DNA from: Candidatus Liberimonas magnetica
Lineage (GTDB): Bacteria; Elusimicrobiota; Endomicrobiia; Endomicrobiales; JAFGIL01
Assembly: GCA_020523885.1 (NCBI GenBank)
Contig: JAJAPY010000003.1
Coordinates: 62,001 to 126,000 of the forward strand
Direction: 5' to 3'
DNA: 64,000 bases
Shown here: piece by piece, positions 16,149 through 23,025 of the stretch
Layout: every line of letters begins with the position of its first letter
Position numbering within the stretch: the first letter of the stretch is position 1
The notes under the pieces: model-generated
What the model saw: the letters and a program-made list of their open reading frames with translations, nothing else
Databases searched by the model: none
Told to the model about the DNA's origin: nothing
Made by a program: the position numbers and the translations under genes

Positions 16149-16428
16149 TATGATTTTTAATGTATTAGCTGGATATTATATGAAAAATTGTCAGATGGGT
16201 GGAGGTGAAAGAAAGTTGACGGAAGGTTCTGTAAAAACATGTGGTTGTCAGAAAACTAATTGAAATATAAAAAGTAAGATTTATCACCTCCACCAGGCTT
16301 TTGAAAGTGATATTTTTGTCAAAATTGACGATTTTTAACAGATTGTTATCGTCGTTAAAATCAAGTGGAGGTGATAAAAAAGAAGTGATGTTTAAATTAT
16401 CGTCGGAGATGTAATATTCTGACAGGCA
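16149..16428. other. non-coding part of the insertion element
   Basis: These ~280 bases between the transposase start region and the right direct repeat contain no convincing ORF. They hold three copies of a GTGGAGGTGA motif in both orientations (16199-16208, 16284-16293 reversed, 16365-16374) and repeats of the terminal core GTCAGAAAA. Confidence 0.6.
16247..16423. repeat. MITE-like inverted-repeat unit inside the insertion element
   Basis: The unit begins GTCAGAAAACTAATT (16247-16261) and ends TAATATTCTGAC (16412-16423), sharing the terminal core of the full element. Inside is a perfect 13-base inverted repeat, TTATCACCTCCAC (16281-16293) with GTGGAGGTGATAA (16365-16377), and a further inner hairpin (GATTTTTAAC with GTTAAAATC). 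It has no ORF. This looks like a non-autonomous derivative moved by the same transposase. Confidence 0.6.
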
Positions 16429-16441
16429 ACTTTCTGTGTAG
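16429..16441. repeat. 13-bp target-site duplication, right copy
   Basis: This is an exact copy of 14809-14821. The next bases, CCCGGAGGTTAT, supply the Shine-Dalgarno of the gene at 16454. Confidence 0.85.
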
Positions 16442-16453
16442 CCCGGAGGTTAT

Positions 16454-16960
16454 ATGACTGTAATGATAGTTATATCAACAATACTTTTTGTTCTATTTTT
16501 ATTAACGCTGACAATTTTATTAAAGACATGGAATAGGTTAAACAACCTCAGAAACAAAATAAAACAGATTGATGAAGACAGGAACATGCTGCTGACAAAA
16601 CTACTGCAGGAACAGGAAGAATCCAACAAGGAAAAAATAGCTTTGATAGCTAAAAATATTTATGAAAATAACCCAGGGGAAGCATTAAACTATCTGGAAA
16701 CTATGGTCTTCAATTCAAACCAGACAATCAGGAAAAATGTTATCTACGCGCTTGTGCAGATACTTTCAAAAGAGACAGTGGATATGCTACTAAAGCTTTT
16801 TAATGACCCTGACCCGCTGGTAAAAGCAGAAGTTTTAAAACATTTAAAAGACCTGGATTCAAAGATAGACAGTAAAGTTATCCCTGTGGACCAAAGCCTG
16901 GGCTATAAGATAAAATACATTCTAGCTCAGGAAAAACTAAAAAAAGAGTGGATATTTTAG
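16454..16960 (+). CDS. membrane-anchored HEAT-repeat-like protein
   Basis: This 168-residue protein has an N-terminal transmembrane helix (about residues 3-24), a charged coiled-coil stretch (NRLNNLRNKIKQIDEDRNMLLTKLLQEQEE, split here by residue type) and a C-terminal helical region. The pattern there is like HEAT/armadillo repeats (NQTIRKNVIYALVQIL, PDPLVKAEVLKHLKDL). GGAGG before ATG 16454 is good. It lies between the receiver-domain gene and the permease genes, so before the insertion it was part of the transporter operon. A scaffold role is possible; there is no recognised function. Confidence 0.65.
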   Translation: MTVMIVISTILFVLFLLTLTILLKTWNRLNNLRNKIKQIDEDRNMLLTKLLQEQEESNKEKIALIAKNIYENNPGEALNYLETMVFNSNQTIRKNVIYALVQILSKETVDMLLKLFNDPDPLVKAEVLKHLKDLDSKIDSKVIPVDQSLGYKIKYILAQEKLKKEWIF

Positions 16961-17005
16961 AGACTGTATAAAAAACCAACAATCTTTGCTCAAGGAACAT
17001 TTTTA

Positions 17006-17977
17006 ATGCTTATATACATTATTCGCCGGACATTATACATCTTTCCTCTTTTACTTGGGATAACACTTGTATCGTTCTTAATAATGCACCTGGCCCCCGG
17101 AAAACCGATAGATCAGATGACGGATCTTAATGTAAAAGTCTCGGCTCAATCAAAGCAAAAATTAGTTCAATTGTATGGGCTCGATAAACCCTGGTACATA
17201 CAATATTTTAACTGGCTGAAGCGCTTTATCGCTCTTGATTTCGGAAATTCCTTTAAAGACGGCCGTTCGGCAATACTAAAAATAGCCGAACGCCTCCCTG
17301 CATCTCTTCTTCTAAATCTGCTTTCGCTTAGCCTGATATTCATAGTTGCGCTGCCTGTAGGGATATATTCAGCGGTACACAGGAACAGCCTTTTTGACCG
17401 CGTAATGACTGTATTTGTTTTTGTCGGATTTTCTGTTCCGACCTTCTGGATAGCTCTTCTTTTAATGATATTCTTCGGTCTAAAACTCGGCTGGCTTCCT
17501 ATATCCGGCCTTCATTCCCTGAACTATGGCGATCTTTCGTTAATAAATAAATTACTCGATATCGCAAGCCACCTGGCTCTTCCGGTATTTGTGACGGCTT
17601 TTACAAGCCTGGCAGGCCTGTCGATGTATGCACGTTCGAGCATGCTGGATGTCATAAAACAGGATTATATTAAGATGGCTTACGCAAAAGGGCTGTCAAA
17701 GAAAAGGATAATTTTCAGCCATGCCGCAAGGAATGCATTGTTGCCTGTAATAACTATTCTCGGTCTATCCCTTCCAGGCCTTATCGGAGGTGGATTTATA
17801 TTTGAAACCATATTCGCTTATCCCGGCATGGGACGTCTTGGCTATGAAGCTATAATGGCAAGGGATTATCCGGTGGTTATGGCCGTAGGCACGATAGCGG
17901 CCTTGCTTACCATGGTAGGAAATTTCTTAGCGGATATTTCTTATGCCTGGGTTGACCCAAGAATACGATACAAATAG
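17006..17977 (+). CDS. peptide ABC transporter permease, DppB/OppB type
   Basis: This 323-residue inner-membrane permease has the family N-terminus (YIIRRTLYIFPLLLGITLVSFLIMHLAPGKP), the periplasmic loop GLDKPWYIQYFNWLKRFIALDFGNSF and six or so transmembrane helices. The EAA cytoplasmic loop reads DYIKMAYAKGLSKKRIIFSHAARNALLPVIT and contacts the ATPase. The C-terminal segment FETIFAYPGMGRLGYEAI is typical. AAGGA precedes ATG 17006. Its stop codon is part of the palindromic repeat that separates it from the second permease. Confidence 0.95.
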   Translation: MLIYIIRRTLYIFPLLLGITLVSFLIMHLAPGKPIDQMTDLNVKVSAQSKQKLVQLYGLDKPWYIQYFNWLKRFIALDFGNSFKDGRSAILKIAERLPASLLLNLLSLSLIFIVALPVGIYSAVHRNSLFDRVMTVFVFVGFSVPTFWIALLLMIFFGLKLGWLPISGLHSLNYGDLSLINKLLDIASHLALPVFVTAFTSLAGLSMYARSSMLDVIKQDYIKMAYAKGLSKKRIIFSHAARNALLPVITILGLSLPGLIGGGFIFETIFAYPGMGRLGYEAIMARDYPVVMAVGTIAALLTMVGNFLADISYAWVDPRIRYK

Positions 17978-18048
17978 CGGATAGTAAACGTCAACGTCTA
18001 TGCAGGTTTTATTTTTTCTATACGCTCTACGCTAAACGCTATCCGCTA
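17975..18048. repeat. intergenic inverted repeat, AGCGTATAGCGGATAG family
   Basis: TAGCGGATAG (17975-17984) pairs perfectly with CTATCCGCTA (18039-18048). Between them are further arm-like words (TATACGCTCTACGCTAAACG). The first arm includes the stop codon of the upstream permease, and the last arm ends 7 bases before the next ATG, where a Shine-Dalgarno is expected but not seen. It is the same family as 7338-7386. Confidence 0.8.
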
Positions 18049-18055
18049 AAAAAAT

Positions 18056-18889
18056 ATGTTAAAAATATATCTAGAAAGATTTAAAAATAATAAGCTTGCA
18101 ATAATCGGATTATCTCTTATAATCTTCCTTGGAATATTAGCGATACTATCACCGCTCATAGCTCCTTTTGACCCTGTGGAACAAAACCTTACCAGCAGGC
18201 TTTTGCCTCCGTCGTCAAACTTTATCCTTGGCACTGATGACCTTGGAAGAGACCTTTTATCCCGGATGATTTTCGGGATCCGCATATCTCTTAGCGTAGG
18301 CTTTGTTGCAGTTTCCATTTCCGTAGTCATAGGAACGGTACTCGGGCTCATAAGTGGTTATTTCGGAGGGTGGGTAGATTCGGTTATAATGCGTTTTGTC
18401 GATATAATACTCTGTTTCCCTACTTTTTTTCTTATCCTGCTCGTGATCGCTTTTTTGGAACCGAACATCTATAATATAATGATGGTCATTGGTTTTACTT
18501 CCTGGCCGGGTTTGACACGCCTTGTAAGGGCCGAGGTGCTTTCACTAAGAGAAAGAGAGTTCATACAGGCCGCAAAACTTCTCGGTATAAGCAACCTGAG
18601 GATATTTTTTGTACACCTTCTGCCTAATGTGTTTTCACCGATCATAGTAACCACTACCCTCGGAGTCGGTTCTGCCATACTTACTGAATCCGGCCTTTCA
18701 TTCTTAGGTTTGGGAGTGCAGCCTCCGATGCCTTCCTGGGGACAGATGCTCACGACCGGAAAAGACTATATACATTTTGCCTGGTGGCTTTCTCTTTTCC
18801 CCGGGCTTGCTATCCTTTTTACGGTCCTCAGTTTCAACCTGTTAGGCGAAGGATTAAGGGACATCCTTGACCCCAGGATAAACGATTAG
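18056..18889 (+). CDS. peptide ABC transporter permease, DppC/OppC type
   Basis: This 277-residue second permease has an N-terminal cytoplasmic stretch and helix (LERFKNNKLAIIGLSLIIFLGILAILSPLIAPFDP), FILGTDDLGRDLLSRMIFGIRISLSVGF (the OppC signature) and the EAA loop REREFIQAAKLLGISNLRIFFVHLLPN. The C-terminal ESGLSFLGLGVQPPMPSWGQML is typical. It partners the 17006 product. No clear Shine-Dalgarno precedes the ATG because the palindromic repeat runs almost to the start; translation may depend on that structure. Confidence 0.95.
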   Translation: MLKIYLERFKNNKLAIIGLSLIIFLGILAILSPLIAPFDPVEQNLTSRLLPPSSNFILGTDDLGRDLLSRMIFGIRISLSVGFVAVSISVVIGTVLGLISGYFGGWVDSVIMRFVDIILCFPTFFLILLVIAFLEPNIYNIMMVIGFTSWPGLTRLVRAEVLSLREREFIQAAKLLGISNLRIFFVHLLPNVFSPIIVTTTLGVGSAILTESGLSFLGLGVQPPMPSWGQMLTTGKDYIHFAWWLSLFPGLAILFTVLSFNLLGEGLRDILDPRIND

Positions 18890-18929
18890 CGTCACCATAG
18901 CCCACCGCGTAGGTGGTACAAGGTTTGAA

Positions 18930-19892
18930 ATGAGCATATTAGAAATTAATAATTTATCCGTAGAATACATAAGGAACAAAAAAATAATACCTGCCTTACG
19001 TGGAGTTTCTTTCAAACTTGAGGAAGGAGAAACTCTTTCTGTGGTAGGAGAATCGGGGTGCGGAAAAAGCACCCTGGCCCTTGCAGTGCTCGGTCTGATC
19101 TTCAAAGATGAAGGAAGCATAGGGTCCGGAAAAATTATTTATTACGGCAATAACCTCCTTGATTTAAGCCAGAAAGAATGGCAAAACCTGAGGGGGGATG
19201 AAATATCGATAGTTTTACAAGACCCGTTTACATCGTTAAACCCTGTCCTAAAAATAAAGGAACAGCTGATTGAAACGATCGAGGCCCACAGGTCCGGCCT
19301 TTCCTTTGTGGATAAAACAGGCCTTGCCATAGATGCACTTAATGAAGTCATGCTTCTGGACCACCGGCGTATCTTAGATTCGTATCCGCATCAGTTATCC
19401 GGCGGGCAGAGGCAAAGGATAGCGCTTGCAATGGCTATAATCAATAAGCCCAGAATATTAATAGCAGATGAACCTACGACAGCGCTTGACGTAACTATAC
19501 AGAAGGAAATCTTAGAGCTCTTAAATAAATTAAAAAACGAATTGTCGCTTACTCTTGTGCTTATAACTCACAATATCCCAATGGCTTCTAAGAACAGCGA
19601 CAGGATGGCCGTCATGTATGCGGGCAGGATCGTCGAATTGGGGTTAAGCCGCGACATGCTGCAAACCCCCCTGCATCCTTATACGCAGGGGCTTATGAGA
19701 TCCATCCCTAAACTGTTAGCTGCGTCCGGTATTAACTATGTTTTGCCAGGCCAGCCGCCGGAACTATCTTCTCTGCCGCAGGGCTGTAAATTCTGGCCTA
19801 GATGCCCAAAAGTAATGGACATTTGCAGAATAGAAGAACCCGAAGAATACACAGTAAATAACTCAAAAACAAGATGCTATTTATATAAATAG
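18930..19892 (+). CDS. peptide ABC transporter ATPase, DppD/OppD type
   Basis: This 320-residue ATPase has Walker A GESGCGKST, the Q-loop IVLQDPFTSLNP, signature LSGGQRQRIALAMA and Walker B ILIADEPTTALD, with the switch histidine in ITHNIP. The C-terminal oligopeptide-transport extension is present, with the usual cysteines (GCKFWPRCPKVMDICR), which in relatives can hold an iron-sulfur cluster. It pairs with the 19954 product to power peptide uptake. Confidence 0.95.
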   Translation: MSILEINNLSVEYIRNKKIIPALRGVSFKLEEGETLSVVGESGCGKSTLALAVLGLIFKDEGSIGSGKIIYYGNNLLDLSQKEWQNLRGDEISIVLQDPFTSLNPVLKIKEQLIETIEAHRSGLSFVDKTGLAIDALNEVMLLDHRRILDSYPHQLSGGQRQRIALAMAIINKPRILIADEPTTALDVTIQKEILELLNKLKNELSLTLVLITHNIPMASKNSDRMAVMYAGRIVELGLSRDMLQTPLHPYTQGLMRSIPKLLAASGINYVLPGQPPELSSLPQGCKFWPRCPKVMDICRIEEPEEYTVNNSKTRCYLYK

Positions 19893-19953
19893 AATAATGT
19901 CCAACAACAAAATCCCAATTAACGGCAACTAATTATATTTATCATAGATTAAA

Positions 19954-20712
19954 ATGACACTACTCAAAGCAGAAAATCTATTTAAGATCTTTTCAATAGA
20001 GGGCGGCATATTCAGGTCCAAGACCGGCTCTGTACGCGCTTTGGATAATATTTCATTAGAATTAAAAGAAGCCCAGGTCCTTGGCATAGTAGGCGAATCA
20101 GGCAGCGGAAAGACAACCCTTGGCAAAGCCCTGTGCGGGCTTTTACCGGTTGATGCCGGCAGTATTTTCATCGACGGTAAAGCTATAAACCTTTATTCCA
20201 GGCAGGAGCTGTCCACAAAAGTCCAGATGATATTTCAGGACCCGTTTGCTTCCTTAAACCCTAAGCTGAGCATAGGCACCATCCTTTTTGAAGCTGTAAC
20301 AAAAGATAATTTGCGGCCGGACGGTAAAATAGTTTCGGAGACTTTAGAGCTTGTCGGGCTGCCCAAAGATATTTTGAAAAGTTATCCGCACCAGTTTTCC
20401 GGAGGGCAAAGGCAAAGGATAGCCATAGCACGGGTCCTGTTAAAAAAGCCAAAGATAATCATCGCTGATGAACCTTTGTCATCTCTTGATATCTCCATTC
20501 AGAACCAGCTATTGAATCTGTTCATGAAACTTAAAGGACAACATTCAACAGCATTTATATTCATAAGCCATGATATGGTAGTTACAAGCAACCTGGCAGA
20601 CTACATATTAGTCATGAAAGACGGTATGATAGTAGAAGAAAATGATGCCCGCTCGATAATTTTATCTTCCAGGACTGATTATACAAAAAAACTGGTTTCT
20701 TCTATAATTTAG
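19954..20712 (+). CDS. peptide ABC transporter ATPase, DppF/OppF type, short form
   Basis: This 252-residue ATPase has Walker A GESGSGKTT, Q-loop MIFQDPFASLNP, signature FSGGQRQRIAIAR, Walker B IIIADEPLSSLD and switch ISHDM. It ends soon after the core domain (YTKKLVSSII) and lacks the ~70-residue cysteine-containing C-terminal extension of typical DppF proteins (about 320 residues), while its partner DppD keeps it. The start has no strong Shine-Dalgarno. It is the last gene of the transporter operon; the CCA-adding-type gene begins 19 bases later. Confidence 0.93.
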   Translation: MTLLKAENLFKIFSIEGGIFRSKTGSVRALDNISLELKEAQVLGIVGESGSGKTTLGKALCGLLPVDAGSIFIDGKAINLYSRQELSTKVQMIFQDPFASLNPKLSIGTILFEAVTKDNLRPDGKIVSETLELVGLPKDILKSYPHQFSGGQRQRIAIARVLLKKPKIIIADEPLSSLDISIQNQLLNLFMKLKGQHSTAFIFISHDMVVTSNLADYILVMKDGMIVEENDARSIILSSRTDYTKKLVSSII

Positions 20713-20731
20713 TCAAAAGGGAATAACTGTT

Positions 20732-22168
20732 ATGGACAAAATCCTAAATGAAATAAGAAATTCTTCAGGAAAAGAAACTTCGTATATAATAGGCGGCTGG
20801 CTGAGGGACAAAATCCTTAAAAGAGAAAATAAAGACCTGGACATAATCGTTCGTATAAACCCCTTTTTAGTAGCAAGTAAACTTTCCAGAAAGCTTGCCG
20901 GCAGGCTCGTAGTGCTTGATGATAAAAATAAAGTGTACAGGATAGCGCTTAAAAATAACTCCTGTCTTGAGTTTATCGATGTAGCCGGGTTCAAAGGCAA
21001 AGATATTTTATCCGACCTTAAGAAACGGGACTTTACTATAAATTCATTTGCCCTTCCTATAGAAGAAAACCTGGATTTTAAAACCCTAATAGACCCGTTT
21101 AACGGAATAGGCGACTTTAAAAAAGGCCTTATCCGGATGACAAGCACAAATTCTTTTAAAGATGACCCGTTAAGGCTGCTGCGAGCATTCAGGTTTGCAG
21201 CCGAACTGCAATTTAAGATAGAGCCAAAAACCGGAACACTAATAAAAAAACAATCCTGCCTCATAAACAGAAGCGCCGGCGAACGAATAAGGGAAGAATT
21301 GCTGAAGATATTAAACAACGATAACTCTTTTTATTGGATAACAGAGCTGGACAAAGCAGGTCTTCTTGAGGTGATAATGCCGGAAATAATCAAAATGAAA
21401 AAATCTGCCAGGCAGTTCTATTACCACCCGCTCGGACTATGGCAGCACTCGCTTGAAACCCTTATGAGCCTGGAAGAGATAATAGTAGGCGTGCCCAGGC
21501 TGTTCGGCGAAAACGCTTCCTTTATACTCAAACATTTAGAAGAACCTTTATCCTCAGGCACTACGAGGAGAAGCCTTCTTAAGATGGTTTCTCTTCTGCA
21601 TGACATTGCAAAACCTTTTTGTGCCCGGCGGATAGGAAAAAGAATGAGGTTCTTGGGCCACGAAGTAAAAGGTTCAAAGATGGTCAAAAATATCCTTGAA
21701 CGCCTTCATTTCGGCAGGCAGGAAATAAAAATAGCCGATGTACTCGTGCAGCATCATATGAGGCCAATCAGCCTCGGGCAATCGCCTGTTTTGACAGACA
21801 GGGCCATATACAGGTTATTCCGGGATATAGGGGATAACCTTGTGGACCTGATGCTTCTTACCTTATCCGATTGTTATTCATACAGGCGCTTAAAGGTAAG
21901 AAAAGCTGTTGAATTAAAAAAACAAAAACTGGTTGTAAAAAAGCTGATAAGCAGGTACTTCCATGAAAAAAACAAAAAACCTGCGGCTAAACTTATAGAT
22001 GGCAATGTCATCCTTTCTAAATTCAGGATTCAGCCCGGCCCAATAATCGGGAAACTGTTAAAGGAAACAGCCGAAGCACAGGCGCTTGGCAAGATAAATA
22101 CTAAAGAAGAAGCCGTTTCCTATGCACGGAAGTTATTGACACGCCTAAAAAAAAGAAATAGAATATAA
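20732..22168 (+). CDS. CCA-adding/poly(A) polymerase-type tRNA nucleotidyltransferase with HD domain
   Basis: This 478-residue protein has a class II polymerase-beta-like head: YIIGGWLRDKIL, the DxD metal motif at Asp35/Asp37 (KDLDIIV), KKRDFTINSFA and the RLLRAFRFA motif, as in CCA-adding enzymes. The second half holds an HD domain (LLHDIAKP near residue 290, with LVQHHMRP), so it may also have phosphatase or phosphodiesterase activity. Family members add all or part of the 3' CCA of tRNA. The tRNA-Gly gene 48 bases downstream does not encode CCA, which agrees with a need for such an enzyme. It could be an A-adding member of a split pair. Confidence 0.88.
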   Translation: MDKILNEIRNSSGKETSYIIGGWLRDKILKRENKDLDIIVRINPFLVASKLSRKLAGRLVVLDDKNKVYRIALKNNSCLEFIDVAGFKGKDILSDLKKRDFTINSFALPIEENLDFKTLIDPFNGIGDFKKGLIRMTSTNSFKDDPLRLLRAFRFAAELQFKIEPKTGTLIKKQSCLINRSAGERIREELLKILNNDNSFYWITELDKAGLLEVIMPEIIKMKKSARQFYYHPLGLWQHSLETLMSLEEIIVGVPRLFGENASFILKHLEEPLSSGTTRRSLLKMVSLLHDIAKPFCARRIGKRMRFLGHEVKGSKMVKNILERLHFGRQEIKIADVLVQHHMRPISLGQSPVLTDRAIYRLFRDIGDNLVDLMLLTLSDCYSYRRLKVRKAVELKKQKLVVKKLISRYFHEKNKKPAAKLIDGNVILSKFRIQPGPIIGKLLKETAEAQALGKINTKEEAVSYARKLLTRLKKRNRI

Positions 22169-22216
22169 ATGCAGTTTTAATGGTTACTGGTTACTGTTCA
22201 CTGGTAACTGTATTAC

Positions 22217-22287
22217 GCGGGTGTAGTTCAGTGGCAGAACACTAGCTTCCCAAGCTAGACATGTGGGTTCGATTCCCATCACCCGCT
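22217..22287 (+). tRNA. tRNA-Gly (anticodon CCC)
   Basis: This is a 71-nt cloverleaf. The acceptor stem GCGGGTG pairs with CACCCGC, with T as discriminator. The D-arm is GTTC/GAAC. The anticodon stem CTAGC/GCTAG encloses the loop TTCCCAA, giving anticodon CCC, which reads glycine GGG. The T-arm is GTGGG-TTCGATT-CCCAT. The 3' CCA is not encoded (GTT follows). Confidence 0.97.
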
Positions 22288-22350
22288 GTTTAATTCAGTT
22301 CAGAGTTATAAGTTGGGAGCAAAAACTCCAGCCAAAGATTAAAAATTCTT

Positions 22351-22384
22351 TACTACGATCTCCAAACTAATCACCAAAAACTAT
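22351..22384. repeat. 34-bp imperfect direct repeat, left of toxin-antitoxin module
   Basis: This block (TACTACGATCTCCAAACTAA...) aligns without gaps to 22991-23024 with 27 of 34 identities. The two copies bracket the promoter and both genes of the toxin-antitoxin pair. Confidence 0.6.
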
Positions 22385-22391
22385 TAAAGCA

Positions 22392-22420
22392 TTGACATAG
22401 TGTGTCATTTATGCTACACT
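22392..22420 (+). promoter_or_regulatory. promoter and operator of the toxin-antitoxin operon
   Basis: TTGACA (22392-22397) and TACACT (22415-22420) are separated by 17 bases. A palindrome TGACA-N5-TGTCA (22393-22407) overlaps the -35 box, the expected place for an autorepressing antitoxin to bind. GGAGG follows at 22431-22435, before ATG 22445. Confidence 0.8.
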
Positions 22421-22444
22421 AATATTGAAAGGAGGGCAACTTAA

Positions 22445-22681
22445 ATGACCACAAAAAATCCAAGAATAAATCTGGTGATAGAAAAACCATTGTTCCATAT
22501 CTTAAAAGACTTATCAGCAAAAAATGCCCTCTCTTTGTCTTCTCAGGTAAGAGATTTAATTATAAGAGCTCTGGAAGATATTGAAGATATAGGCCTTGCA
22601 AATGAAGCTTCTCAAAGAGAAAAAAACTTTAATCGCAAAACTGCCTTATCATTTGAAACCGTGATGGGAAAGTTAAAGTAA
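22445..22681 (+). CDS. ribbon-helix-helix-type antitoxin
   Basis: This 78-residue protein has an N-terminal strand-helix pattern (NPRINLVIEKPLFHILKDLSAKN, then SLSSQVRDLIIRALED) resembling RelB/ParD-like ribbon-helix-helix antitoxins. The charged C-terminal tail would wrap the toxin. It is the first gene of a two-gene operon, 7 bases before the toxin. It probably represses its own promoter through the palindrome at 22393-22407; this is inferred from layout and family. Confidence 0.8.
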   Translation: MTTKNPRINLVIEKPLFHILKDLSAKNALSLSSQVRDLIIRALEDIEDIGLANEASQREKNFNRKTALSFETVMGKLK

Positions 22682-22688
22682 ACCTTTT

Positions 22689-22976
22689 ATGGCATATACC
22701 ATTCTTTTTGATGAAAGAGTCTTGAGCCATGATTTGTGCAAGCTAAATAAAGATATCCAACAGAGAATAATGGCGGCTATTAAGAATAGACTAACCATTG
22801 CGCCGGAACAATATGGAGAACCTCTTCGTAAAACATTAAAACCTTACTGGAAGCTCTGCATAGGTGACTATAGGGTGGTATTTAAAATACTAAAGAACGA
22901 GATCCTTATTCTGGCAATTATGCATCGAAAAATGGTATATCTTGCAGCATTGAGCCGTATCAGCCACTTGGGGTAA
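22689..22976 (+). CDS. RelE/ParE-family toxin
   Basis: This 95-residue protein has the RelE-superfamily pattern: YTILFDERVLSHDL at the start, KDIQQRIMAAIKNRLTIAPEQYGEPLRKTLKPYWKL in the middle, and the diagnostic GDYRVVFKI strand followed by ILAIMHRKMVY. RelE toxins cut mRNA on the ribosome, whereas ParE relatives poison gyrase. The sequence favours the RelE-like mRNase branch, but key residues differ across the family. It is paired with the antitoxin at 22445. Confidence 0.88.
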   Translation: MAYTILFDERVLSHDLCKLNKDIQQRIMAAIKNRLTIAPEQYGEPLRKTLKPYWKLCIGDYRVVFKILKNEILILAIMHRKMVYLAALSRISHLG

Positions 22977-22990
22977 TTGCTGGGTATTTT

Positions 22991-23024
22991 TGCTACGAAC
23001 TCCGAACTAATTACTAATAACTAA
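22991..23024. repeat. 34-bp imperfect direct repeat, right of toxin-antitoxin module
   Basis: This is the partner of 22351-22384 (27/34 identical). It ends just before the start codon of the next gene at 23026. Confidence 0.6.
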
Positions 23025-23025
23025 A

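Larger units (their letters stand above)
14822..16428 (-). mobile_element. insertion sequence of the DDE (IS4/IS5-like) class, possibly composite
   Basis: The element is bracketed by a 13-bp direct repeat (14809-14821 and 16429-16441) and carries a transposase on the minus strand. Near its ends are imperfect inverted repeats GTCAGAAAATTA (14825-14836) and TAATATTCTGAC (16412-16423), 11 of 12 matching. Extra copies of the same terminal core lie at 16135-16145 (AATTTTCTGAC) and 16247-16261, so the right part may be a separate small element. A long target duplication fits the IS4 group better than most families, but the assignment is tentative. Confidence 0.8.
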
